DNA of 8,009 nt from Desulfobacteraceae bacterium (GTDB lineage: Bacteria > Desulfobacterota > Desulfobacteria > Desulfobacterales > Desulfobacteraceae): positions 1 to 8,009 of the forward strand of contig JAFLJU010000224.1 of assembly GCA_022712835.1 (NCBI GenBank), read 5' to 3'. The translations under genes were made by a program, and so were the position numbers. Positions 1 to 6,042 of the stretch are shown one piece after another. Each line of letters begins with the position of its first letter. Within the stretch, counting starts at the first letter, position 1. The notes under the pieces are model-generated. The model worked only from the letters and a program-made list of their open reading frames with translations, was not told the DNA's origin and searched no databases.

Positions 1-55
1 ATTTCACATCAGCAGGTGTACCCTTTTTAGTTTCGTCTAAATTCATTGGGACCAT
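1..55 (-). CDS. 5' end of a leftward gene, possibly a FeoA-family protein (partial)
   Basis: A leftward reading frame opens with two in-frame ATG codons, at 55-53 and 46-44, and is uninterrupted to the window edge. From the second ATG it reads MNLDETKKGTPADVK, after which the gene leaves the window. A short start of the type 'MxLxxxKKG' followed by a beta-strand-like segment resembles FeoA, the small SH3-like partner of the FeoB ferrous iron transporter. Fifteen residues are too few for a firm call. Neither ATG has a strong Shine-Dalgarno sequence, so the start is undecided. A candidate promoter lies about 170 bp upstream, at 229-257. It could equally be an unrelated small protein. Confidence 0.4.
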   Translation of the reverse strand, partial: MVPMNLDETKKGTPADVK

Positions 56-278
56 TTATTTTTGTTGAAGGAATCTAACCTTACCCAATGTCCTGAGTAG
101 CATACTGGTTCTGAAAATTCAATTGCTTAATACCCGCCCCATGGCCAACCTATGAAAGTCTTAAGCTACTAGGCAAAACAATACGCCAGGTAGCAAAGGC
201 GCACCGTAAAGAAATCACTTCTGGAACAATTATATTTTGTAAACCTCAACTTTTTAATGTAAGATAACCTATCAAAGA
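56..278. other. Intergenic DNA between the left partial gene and the IS element
   Basis: This 223-bp stretch has stop codons in all three rightward frames near the IS and no convincing ORF on either strand. It does not contain the missing 5' part of the surface-protein gene found on the other side of the IS. Apart from the candidate leftward promoter at 229-257, which would leave a long 5' leader for the left gene, I see no terminator, repeat or RNA gene. Confidence 0.5.
229..257 (-). promoter_or_regulatory. Candidate sigma70-type promoter reading left
   Basis: On the minus strand a perfect -10 hexamer TATAAT (plus strand 229-234) is separated by 17 bp from TTAAAA (plus strand 252-257), which matches the -35 consensus at 4 of 6 positions. 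It points towards the gene at the left edge and lies only about 20 bp outside the IS. The leader to the first ATG would be about 170 nt. This is pattern matching in AT-rich DNA and could be fortuitous. Confidence 0.35.
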
Positions 279-305
279 CAGTGATGTCCGGTTAGGTTTT
301 TGCAT
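279..305. repeat. Left terminal inverted repeat of the IS
   Basis: The outer 19 bases, cagtgatgtccggttaggt, are the exact reverse complement of 1574-1592. After two mismatches a further six bases (ttgcat) also match the other end. The TAA stop codon of the transposase (292-294 on the minus strand) lies inside this repeat. Confidence 0.9.
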
Positions 306-1455
306 CACGTGATTGCCTTTGTTCTTTGGAATCATTGTCGTCTGTACTCTCTGAATTATCTTGCCCGTTAAATAGTTCATTCAGGATTTTTATTCGTAAT
401 TGCCGAACCCTTTTGAAGGAGACTTTTTCATTGAATTCTTCATGGCAATATATTGCCATCAACAAGTATGTGATAAGGCCTCCAAAGATTTGAACCATGA
501 GACCGTATTCGCTTCTGGCAATCAAATGATAGACCTTCAGGTGTTCCTTCCACCACTTGAAAAAACTTTCAACGCTCCACCTCAATTTATATATTGTGGC
601 TATCTGTTCTGCCGTCAGATCATGCCGATCAGTGGCAACATAATATTTGGTTCCAGCAATTTCATAACCAACAACCCGAACAGGATGCTTGGTCTGATTT
701 TGACCATGTGTACCAAGGAGAACCAAAGCATCATAGAAGATATAGCTGCCATCTTCTGTTGGGTGTTTCTCAAGGATTGTTTTGGTTGTGTTAATTTTGA
801 TACGACAGACAAAATGTTTGTTTGCATCTTGAAGCAAATCAAAATCCCGATGAGATTGGTACCCCCGATCCATAACGCCGGTTTGTTCTACAGCGAGGAT
901 TTGATCAACAAAAGGGCGTTCACCACCATTGCCATCTGTAAGGAATATTTTACTTGGGATTCCACTATTGATGTTAAATCCGCAATGGGCCTTAGCTTTT
1001 TTGGAGCCTTTCCTATAGTCAGCCCAATACATTGACAACACGGCATCAATGAGACTACCATCAATTGACACTAGGTTTCCCAATTCTTTGTGTTCTTTCG
1101 GAAGGACCGTTGCAGCCTGTTGATAAAGATTTTCAAAGAGAAATTGTAATTGTTCAAGCCCCCTGTGGTTGATTGCTTCAGAGAAGCTGCTGCGGCTAAT
1201 CCCCCCGTCTGGAGCGATGTTTTGTTTGGCAAAATCACTTTCTTTCATATCCTGAATCAGGTGACGCGCTGATTTATGCTCCTGAAGATGAAAATACACC
1301 AAAGCTTTTAGTTCGTCTTCAAAGGTCATTTTTAAAGGTCGATCTCCTCGTGATAATAATTGGGGTGCAAAAGGCAACAATCTTAGCAGGGGAGCAATAA
1401 ACTTGTCAAAAGTTTGAGAATGAATTTTAAGTTTAGGGATAAAATTTGTGGGCAT
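292..1455 (-). CDS. IS4-family DDE transposase
   Basis: This 387-residue protein would cut and rejoin the ends of the surrounding IS. An RNase H-like catalytic core is visible: first Asp at D132 in SIDGS, second at D196 in VMDRGYQS, and catalytic Glu E296 within the IS4 signature Y-(2)-R-(3)-E-(6)-K (Y289, R292, E296, K303; YKLRWSVES...K). The roughly 100 residues before the core are predicted helical and carry the usual N-terminal domain. The C-terminal 20 or so residues are a highly charged tail ending in the left inverted repeat. The start was set at the ATG at 1455, because AAGGAG lies six bases upstream (plus strand 1462-1467). A longer frame from a TTG at 1521 has no comparable ribosome-binding site. 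No frameshift or internal stop is seen and all catalytic residues are present, so the enzyme may be active. A hairpin overlaps its ribosome-binding site. Confidence 0.93.
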   Translation of the reverse strand: MPTNFIPKLKIHSQTFDKFIAPLLRLLPFAPQLLSRGDRPLKMTFEDELKALVYFHLQEHKSARHLIQDMKESDFAKQNIAPDGGISRSSFSEAINHRGLEQLQFLFENLYQQAATVLPKEHKELGNLVSIDGSLIDAVLSMYWADYRKGSKKAKAHCGFNINSGIPSKIFLTDGNGGERPFVDQILAVEQTGVMDRGYQSHRDFDLLQDANKHFVCRIKINTTKTILEKHPTEDGSYIFYDALVLLGTHGQNQTKHPVRVVGYEIAGTKYYVATDRHDLTAEQIATIYKLRWSVESFFKWWKEHLKVYHLIARSEYGLMVQIFGGLITYLLMAIYCHEEFNEKVSFKRVRQLRIKILNELFNGQDNSESTDDNDSKEQRQSRDAKT

Positions 1456-1464
1456 TCGTAACTC

Positions 1465-1491
1465 CTTGAAATTAAATGTAATAATTTCAAG
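1465..1491 (-). promoter_or_regulatory. Hairpin overlapping the transposase ribosome-binding site
   Basis: The arms cttgaaatta (1465-1474) and taatttcaag (1482-1491) are perfect 10-bp complements around a 7-nt loop. In transposase mRNA the 3' arm includes the first bases of the AAGGAG Shine-Dalgarno sequence (plus strand 1462-1467). The stem could therefore hide it when transcription enters from outside the element. Such sequestering stems are established for transposases such as those of IS10 and IS50. That it works this way here is inference. Confidence 0.5.
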
Positions 1492-1565
1492 TCGCGCGAC
1501 ATTTTCCCACACCGTTGTCAATAAAAAAAATAAACTTTTTTCAAAAAAATTGTACTGGAGTTGCC

Positions 1566-1592
1566 ATGCAAGTACCTAACCGGACATCACTG
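1566..1592. repeat. Right terminal inverted repeat of the IS
   Basis: Reverse complement of the left repeat at 25 of 27 positions, with mismatches only at 1572-1573. Its first three bases are an ATG (1566-1568) preceded by GGAG at 1557-1560. The frame set by this ATG reads through the repeat into the adjacent surface-protein gene. Confidence 0.9.
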
Positions 1593-3293
1593 ATAACAGG
1601 TACACTTAATCTATCAAATATTGGTGTTATATCAACCATAACTGGCCCAACATTCCAAGGTTTTTTAAGCAGCGATAAAGATTTTGCAGTAGGTATTAGC
1701 ACCAGTGGACCCGGGGAATATGTTTTCACAACTCTGTTCAAAGCGGATACTGCTATGGCGGTTAATAATCCCCCAACACCTCCCACAGCGTTATCTCCAG
1801 GAAACGGCTCAACAAACCTATCCCTAACACCCATCCTTACAACAAATACTTTTACCGATTCAGATACAGGGGACACCCATTCACAGACCGACTGGGAAAT
1901 AAGCACGTCTTCTAGTTTCTCATCAACTCTTCTCCAAGTGCAATCACAAACCAACCTGACAACATTCACTGTTCCCGACATGACCCTTCAAGAAGGCATA
2001 ACATATTACTGGAAAGCCAGATTTTATGATAACAATGCAAATGAATCTGACTGGTCTGAACCCTTCTCATTCACTACTCGTGTGACTCAAAATGATACTG
2101 ACGCGAATGGTATTCCTGACGCTCTTGAAAACACTACTGTTGACCTTAATGCAGATGGTACTGCCGATATTGAACAGGTAGATGAAATAAAAACTCTTAA
2201 TACCGTTGTCGGCAGTGGCCAGATGGGGGTTTCAATCAAGGAATCAGCCACAATCACAACCATAACAGAAGTTAATTCAATTGATCCTGACACAATCTCA
2301 GAGATTGCAAGACCTGAGTCAATGCCTCTTGGGCTTTTCTCTTTAAGAGCTACGGTTGCAAACCCAGGGGATACTGGTAATGTCACTATTTACTTTTCTG
2401 AAGCAGCACCATCTAATGCCATCTGGTATTTTTATGATTCAATAAACGGATGGACGGATTATTCTCAATATGCCACTTTCAGCAGTGATAGAAAATCAAT
2501 AAACGTGCAACTTAAAGATGGCGGCCATGGTGATTCAGACGGCATTGCAAATGGTATTATTGTTGATCCAAGTGGGTTTGGGATCGCATCATGGATTAAA
2601 GGTGTTGTTTCGGATTCGTCAACAGGTCAGACAATTTCAACCGCAACATTAAATTTTGAAGGAATAGAGCTTAGTTTAAACTCACTGCTTGACGGGAACT
2701 TTTTGAGCATGATTCTTCCTGGTACTTATGATTTTACTGTTTCTGCCCCGAATTATACCTCACAGACCCTTTCAAACGTAGCGATCTCGGAAGGTGCAAT
2801 TGTAACCAAGGATATTGTTTTATCAAGTAAAGTAACACAAACTCAAGTAGCCGAACTCTATGTAGCAACATTCAACAGAGCACCTGATACGGCAGGACTT
2901 AATTATTGGGTAAGCTGTTCTTTGACCATCGAACAAATTGCCAAGAGTTTTTTTGACCAATCAGAAACTAAGTCGCTATACCCGGCTGGAAACACGGATG
3001 CCCAGTTTGTGACCTCAATTTATCAGAATCTTTTTAACCGAGCACCTGATGCTGCCGGGCTATCCTACTGGGTTGGGCCTTTGGGACTCGGTAGTGGTTT
3101 GGCGAGGTCTGTAATGATTGAAGCCTTGAAAAATGGTGCCACTGGTACCGATCGTGCTATCATTAACAACAAGACTGAAGCTGGTCTGTACTGCGCCAAC
3201 CATTGTTCGCAAGCTGTCGAGTTTTCCCTTTCAGATATAACCGATGATCTAACAACTCTTGAAAATGCAAAAAAAGAGATGGATAACCTATAG
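1566..3293 (+). CDS. 5'-truncated secreted/surface protein: fn3-like, choice-of-anchor-U-like, carboxypeptidase-regulatory-like and DUF4214 regions
   Basis: The 575-residue frame begins inside the IS right repeat; native coding starts at about 1593, so the original N-terminus and any signal peptide are missing. In order (numbering from the ATG at 1566) I see: a fibronectin-III-like region at about 69-173 (starts PPTPPTALSPGNG, ends YYWKARFYD...FSFTTR); two Asp-rich calcium-loop-like motifs, DTDANGIPD (177-185) and DLNADGTAD (193-201); a region at about 208-343 resembling the choice-of-anchor U domain, with NPGDTGNVTIYF, GWTDYS, and DGGHGDSDGIANGIIVDP; a carboxypeptidase-regulatory-like beta domain at about 344-420 (IKGVVSDSSTGQTI, LPGTYDFTVSAPNY); and two DUF4214 motifs, FNRAPDTAGLNYWV and FNRAPDAAGLSYWV. 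Such proteins are usually extracellular, with adhesive or surface-layer roles inferred. The present start is supported by GGAG five bases upstream; a TTG at 1515 would add 17 residues. Without a signal peptide the product is probably not exported, so this is best read as a gene remnant with an open frame. Confidence 0.7.
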   Translation: MQVPNRTSLITGTLNLSNIGVISTITGPTFQGFLSSDKDFAVGISTSGPGEYVFTTLFKADTAMAVNNPPTPPTALSPGNGSTNLSLTPILTTNTFTDSDTGDTHSQTDWEISTSSSFSSTLLQVQSQTNLTTFTVPDMTLQEGITYYWKARFYDNNANESDWSEPFSFTTRVTQNDTDANGIPDALENTTVDLNADGTADIEQVDEIKTLNTVVGSGQMGVSIKESATITTITEVNSIDPDTISEIARPESMPLGLFSLRATVANPGDTGNVTIYFSEAAPSNAIWYFYDSINGWTDYSQYATFSSDRKSINVQLKDGGHGDSDGIANGIIVDPSGFGIASWIKGVVSDSSTGQTISTATLNFEGIELSLNSLLDGNFLSMILPGTYDFTVSAPNYTSQTLSNVAISEGAIVTKDIVLSSKVTQTQVAELYVATFNRAPDTAGLNYWVSCSLTIEQIAKSFFDQSETKSLYPAGNTDAQFVTSIYQNLFNRAPDAAGLSYWVGPLGLGSGLARSVMIEALKNGATGTDRAIINNKTEAGLYCANHCSQAVEFSLSDITDDLTTLENAKKEMDNL

Positions 3294-3321
3294 GAACGTT
3301 CTGTAAATATGCTTAATACGG

Positions 3322-3351
3322 GGCAGGGTCGTAATGGCTCTGCCTTTTTTT
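3322..3351 (+). terminator. Rho-independent terminator after the surface-protein gene
   Basis: Stem ggcaggg (3322-3328) pairs with ctctgcc (3338-3344): seven pairs including one G-U, with a 9-nt loop, followed directly by seven T residues (3345-3351). It lies about 30 bp after the stop codon at 3293 and reads rightward, so it ends transcription of that gene. Confidence 0.85.
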
Positions 3352-3622
3352 ATGGAGAAAATGTGTGGTCGATACTAAAATATTTTTTCAGTATTGACTA
3401 TATAGCTGTCGATGGTCATGTTCAATTTCCCGGGTAAATGCATATGTTATAAATTTTATCCGGGATAATAGTGGAGAGCTTATGAAAAAAAGGATCAGTC
3501 ACTGCTTTTTTAAAAAAACAGACGGTAACTTTCCTGAATTTTCTTTCCTATTATCGTGACATAATAGAAATTTAAACCTGGAGATATCCATTCCATTCAA
3601 AGGGGGGGTGAAATAGTCTGCG
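3352..3622. other. Intergenic DNA between convergent genes, with two inverted repeats and a doubtful 25-codon ORF
   Basis: The stretch lies between the terminator and the 3' end of the argA-like gene. It holds an imperfect stem at 3429-3438/3455-3464 and a 7-bp perfect inverted repeat, ctattat/ataatag, at 3548-3554/3561-3567. It also holds a rightward ORF at 3482-3559 (25 codons, beginning MKKRISHCFFKK) with GGAG five bases before its ATG. The ORF resembles nothing I recognise and may be chance. The 3548-3567 stem has no T-tract on either strand, so I do not call it a terminator for argA. No RNA gene was recognised. Confidence 0.4.
3429..3464 (+). repeat. Inverted repeat / potential hairpin
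   Basis: cccgggtaaa (3429-3438) pairs with tttatccggg (3455-3464) over ten positions with one G-U, enclosing a 16-nt AT-rich loop. It ends 17 bases before the ATG of the doubtful small ORF at 3482. There is no T-tract after it, so it may be an operator, an mRNA leader structure or the remnant of a mobile repeat. Confidence 0.45.
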
Positions 3623-4972
3623 CTAAAGTTTCAGAAGCAGTACCCTTGAGTTTCGTTCCTGATTATATCTTTTCTGCCGGGATTCGGGAAGTTCCAATGG
3701 GCTGGCCCAGACAAAACCGAATTCAAAAAACCAGTCTGCCGCCTGTGTGGTTAGCAAAAAAATGGTTTTTATCTGTTTTGTCCGGGCGGTATGGATGAGA
3801 TATTCCACAACCCCCCGCCCGATGCCTTGGGATTTGTAGGTGTTGTTCACCGCAATGGCACCGATTTCAGCCCAGCCGTTGCCCAATTCATAAAGAGCGC
3901 CACAACCGTATATGGCGTGGTCAACCGCATAAATATAATAGGCATGGAGCTCTTTCTCAATGTCGGATGCCGTTCGGAGGACCAAGTTTCCTTTTGTGAC
4001 ATAGTCATCCAAAAGGTGGAAGATTTCAGGAATATCCCCAAGGGTGGCCTTGCGAATATGGGCGTATTGATTGCCGTAAATCAATGTACCGCCGCCGATA
4101 CTGGAGAAAACTTCCTGGAGCAGTCGTCCTTCCTTTCTGCCGTCAATAACATGAACCCGGCTGACCCCGTTGGGGCGATCGATTACTGTTTTTGAGTACA
4201 ACAGCAGGGTTTGATTTTTAAGGCTTAGGTGCGCCTTGTTTTGCTCTAGCATGAAATCCACATGGCGAAGATCCATGTTGGAAAAAATTTTTCCATTGGG
4301 GTGAACCTGACTTCCTGGCGGGAGTTCAAGATCTTTGGTGGGAATGGCATCCTGTGCCCGGATAAAAAATAGTTTTTCAATGGTAAGATCCAGGCAAATC
4401 TGCCGGGCAACCTGGTCTGAACTTAAATTATAAAAATCTCCTGTGGCATTCATTCCGATATTGTAAGTTACCGGGACAAAGTCCTGGGCAAGAAGTTTAT
4501 GTATAATATCGGATTGGATTTTTTCCACCTGGCCTGTGTATTGGTAATCCAGTCCCTCACATACCCCCAATGCTCTTGCCCGGATCCAGTTTCCCGTAAT
4601 CCCGTTGGCATTGCCCGGGGACAAGTGGGAAATAATCGTCTGTGCCACCTCCATGGCCGCCAATTTAACATGGGCCATGGCCGCATGGGTGGTAATCCGG
4701 ATGCCATTGACAATCTTTGTCTGGCATTTTGCTTTGGCCAGATGCTTTTGAATGGTGGCTCTTGTGCCTGCCACGATGATCAAATGGATACCCATGGAGT
4801 GTAATTGGACAATGTCCTTCATGAGCAAGGGGAAAAGGGGGTGGTCAATAAGGGTGTCTTCTATTTTCAGTACAAAGGTTTTTCCCTTATACCTTCGTAT
4901 ATAGTCAAAGACCTCCCGTATGGTGTTTACACTAGCCCTGTCAGTATATCGTTGTGGCAGTTGAATCGTCAT
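3623..4972 (-). CDS. argA: Amino-acid N-acetyltransferase (N-acetylglutamate synthase, ArgA type)
   Basis: Catalyses acetyl-CoA + L-glutamate to N-acetylglutamate, the first step of arginine biosynthesis in the cytoplasm. The 449-residue protein has the two-domain layout and length of classical bacterial ArgA (about 440 residues). An amino-acid-kinase-like domain occupies about residues 20-293, including KTFVLKIED, DHPLFPLLMKDIVQLH and ITGNWIRARALGV. A GNAT acetyltransferase domain follows at about 304-449, with the acetyl-CoA loop QGIGRG (382-387) and an ArgA-typical end, LLTTQAADWFFEFGFV then YNQERNSRVLLLKL. In this family the kinase-like domain is not a kinase but carries arginine feedback inhibition. 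The ATG at 4972 was chosen over an in-frame TTG 12 codons upstream (5008); neither has a strong Shine-Dalgarno sequence. A good promoter lies at 5041-5068. The gene is transcribed alone and away from the crotonase operon; no other arginine gene is nearby. Confidence 0.93.
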   Translation of the reverse strand: MTIQLPQRYTDRASVNTIREVFDYIRRYKGKTFVLKIEDTLIDHPLFPLLMKDIVQLHSMGIHLIIVAGTRATIQKHLAKAKCQTKIVNGIRITTHAAMAHVKLAAMEVAQTIISHLSPGNANGITGNWIRARALGVCEGLDYQYTGQVEKIQSDIIHKLLAQDFVPVTYNIGMNATGDFYNLSSDQVARQICLDLTIEKLFFIRAQDAIPTKDLELPPGSQVHPNGKIFSNMDLRHVDFMLEQNKAHLSLKNQTLLLYSKTVIDRPNGVSRVHVIDGRKEGRLLQEVFSSIGGGTLIYGNQYAHIRKATLGDIPEIFHLLDDYVTKGNLVLRTASDIEKELHAYYIYAVDHAIYGCGALYELGNGWAEIGAIAVNNTYKSQGIGRGVVEYLIHTARTKQIKTIFLLTTQAADWFFEFGFVWASPLELPESRQKRYNQERNSRVLLLKL

Positions 4973-5040
4973 GTCGGTTATTCTACTGATAAATGTCGGG
5001 ATCTTCAATGGTTTATATGCTGTTTTTTAAAATTGATAAA

Positions 5041-5068
5041 ATTATGACTCGATTCTTGATTTAGTCAA
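5041..5068 (-). promoter_or_regulatory. Sigma70-like promoter for the argA-type gene
   Basis: On the minus strand TTGACT (plus strand 5063-5068, 5 of 6 to consensus) is separated by 16 bp from CATAAT (plus strand 5041-5046, 5 of 6). It points at the argA start about 70 bp downstream. No convincing ArgR-type operator palindrome was seen over it, so how arginine would regulate transcription, if at all, is not visible. Confidence 0.6.
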
Positions 5069-5197
5069 AAGAATCATTTCTTGCACTCGCGGAGTAAACA
5101 CGTTAAGAATATAAAGGTATTTAATAAGAACCCCTAAGGTACTTTTTTTATCAAATCCAAAATTAGAAATAGAGCTATCCCGACGGCCATTCCAGCA

Positions 5198-5230
5198 ATT
5201 TTAAAATTTGCTATTTTAAAATTTGCTATT
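5198..5230. repeat. 15-bp tandem direct repeat, two copies plus three bases
   Basis: The unit attttaaaatttgct occurs exactly at 5198-5212 and 5213-5227, followed by att that starts a third copy. Each unit contains an AT-only palindrome (aattttaaaatt around the first copy). It lies 30-60 bp upstream of the crotonase start, where it could be a protein-binding site, a curved DNA element or a replication-slippage product. Confidence 0.8.
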
Positions 5231-5261
5231 GATCAATTCCTTTCAGATAGAGGCGAATTCC

Positions 5262-6026
5262 ATGGAATATGAATGTATTATTTATGAAAAAAAAGACAGG
5301 GTCGGGCTTATCCAGTTGAACAGGCCCAAAGTACTCAATGCCATGAATCTGCAGCTCTGGATTGAGATGCAGGATGTTCTTGAGATGGTAAAACAGGACC
5401 ATGATGTAAAGGTACTGATCCTCACAGGTGTTGGGCGCGCTTTTTCAACCGGGGCGGATCTTAAGGATTCAAAAGACAGAAGCATTGAAGACTATAGAAC
5501 CTACCTTGAATCTCTGCAGGAAGCAACCCGAAAGATCATTCGGTTTGAAAAACCAATTATTGCAGCCATTAACGGGTATGCGCTGGGTTCCGGGTATGAG
5601 CTTGCCCTGGCATGTGATATCAGGATTGCAGCAAATGAAGCCCTTATCGGGTCCCCGGAGGCGAAAGTGACATCCTCTGTGACCGGGGGGGCTTTTCGGC
5701 TTGTTCAGGATCTGGTCGGGCCGGGTAAAGCAAAAGAGTTATTATTTACAGCGGAAAATATTACAGGGGTTGAAGCGGAGCGTATTGGCCTTGTCAACAA
5801 AGCGGTACCTCTGGAAACACTGATGGACGAGGCATTTAATATGGCCCAAAAGATTGTTGGCAATTCTTCTTTTTCCCTGAAAGTCATTAAAAAAGGCTTT
5901 CTCATGGCCCAGGGCGAGTGCAGCCTTGAGGCATTGATGGATTATGAGATTGAAGGCTGTCTGGCCTGTGTTTCAACAAAAGAAAGAGAGCAGTCTTTAG
6001 ATAGCTTTGAACAACGGAAAAAATAA
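5262..6026 (+). CDS. Enoyl-CoA hydratase/isomerase (crotonase) family protein
   Basis: The 254-residue length is standard for a single-domain crotonase acting on acyl-CoA thioesters in the cytoplasm. The first oxyanion-hole segment is seen at GRAFSTGADL (58-67) and the second at NGYALGSGYELALACD (104-119). Both Glu residues that act as acid/base in true enoyl-CoA hydratases are present 20 residues apart, as in the rat enzyme: E113 (YELA) and E133 (GSPEA). This favours hydration of a trans-2-enoyl-CoA over the single-acid family members, but substrate and chain length cannot be read. The ATG at 5262 was chosen because AGAGG lies eight bases upstream; an in-frame TTG at 5223 would add 13 atypical residues lying within the AT repeat. 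It is followed after 16 bp by an acyl-CoA synthetase gene, so the two are probably co-transcribed. The only odd detail is GSG in place of the usual GGG in the second oxyanion motif. Confidence 0.92.
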   Translation: MEYECIIYEKKDRVGLIQLNRPKVLNAMNLQLWIEMQDVLEMVKQDHDVKVLILTGVGRAFSTGADLKDSKDRSIEDYRTYLESLQEATRKIIRFEKPIIAAINGYALGSGYELALACDIRIAANEALIGSPEAKVTSSVTGGAFRLVQDLVGPGKAKELLFTAENITGVEAERIGLVNKAVPLETLMDEAFNMAQKIVGNSSFSLKVIKKGFLMAQGECSLEALMDYEIEGCLACVSTKEREQSLDSFEQRKK

Positions 6027-6042
6027 TTAAAGGAAATTTTTT

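Larger units (their letters stand above)
279..1592 (-). mobile_element. Complete IS4-family insertion sequence, 1314 bp
   Basis: The element is bounded by inverted repeats at 279-305 and 1566-1592. They match at 25 of 27 positions, with the outer 19 bases perfect. It holds a single leftward transposase gene that fills nearly all of it, with the 3' end running into the left repeat. Size, single DDE gene and the transposase signature motif fit the IS4 family. No direct target repeat of the usual IS4 length (about 9-13 bp) is visible beside the ends: the left flank ends ...ctatcaaaga and the right flank begins ataacaggta. The element therefore probably took part in a rearrangement, or a flank was lost. 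The exact outer ends could be off by one or two bases because there is no target duplication to confirm them. Confidence 0.88.
4973..5261. other. Divergent intergenic region between argA and the crotonase operon
   Basis: This 289-bp region must hold promoters for both directions. The leftward one is clear (5041-5068). For the rightward operon I find no convincing -35/-10 pair; the DNA just before the gene is dominated by the 15-bp tandem repeat at 5198-5230. A run of seven T residues near 5144 follows only a very weak stem and is not called a terminator. No small gene or RNA was recognised. Confidence 0.5.

Noticed and set aside
400..1035. 211-codon rightward ORF inside the IS, plus a 66-codon one at 594-794
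   Set aside because: Both are antisense to the transposase, whose catalytic motifs are clear; they show no recognisable motif.
1456..1521. N-terminal extension of the transposase from a TTG at 1521
   Set aside because: The ATG at 1455 has AAGGAG at ideal spacing, and the extra residues overlap the leader hairpin and palindrome.
1515..1556. Outward promoter in the IS right end (TTGTCA at 1515-1520)
   Set aside because: No -10-like hexamer at 16-18 bp spacing; the nearest TA-rich hexamer is only 10 bp away.
263..1597. gataac at 263-268 and 1592-1597 as a target-site duplication
   Set aside because: Only six bases, and the left copy is not adjacent to the inverted repeat (it ends ten bases away).
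1541..1981. 146-codon leftward ORF, and another at 2087-2386
   Set aside because: Antisense to the surface-protein gene, which has recognisable domains throughout.
4499..5047. Rightward ORFs at 4499-4804 and 4805-5047
   Set aside because: They are antisense shadows of the argA-type gene and its leader.
5130..5152. Terminator before the crotonase gene (acccctaaggt followed by T run)
   Set aside because: The potential stem is only three base pairs, too weak for an intrinsic terminator.
5180..5200. Sigma54-type promoter (GG...GC) upstream of the crotonase
   Set aside because: The GG to GC spacing is eight rather than ten bases and the flanking consensus is missing.
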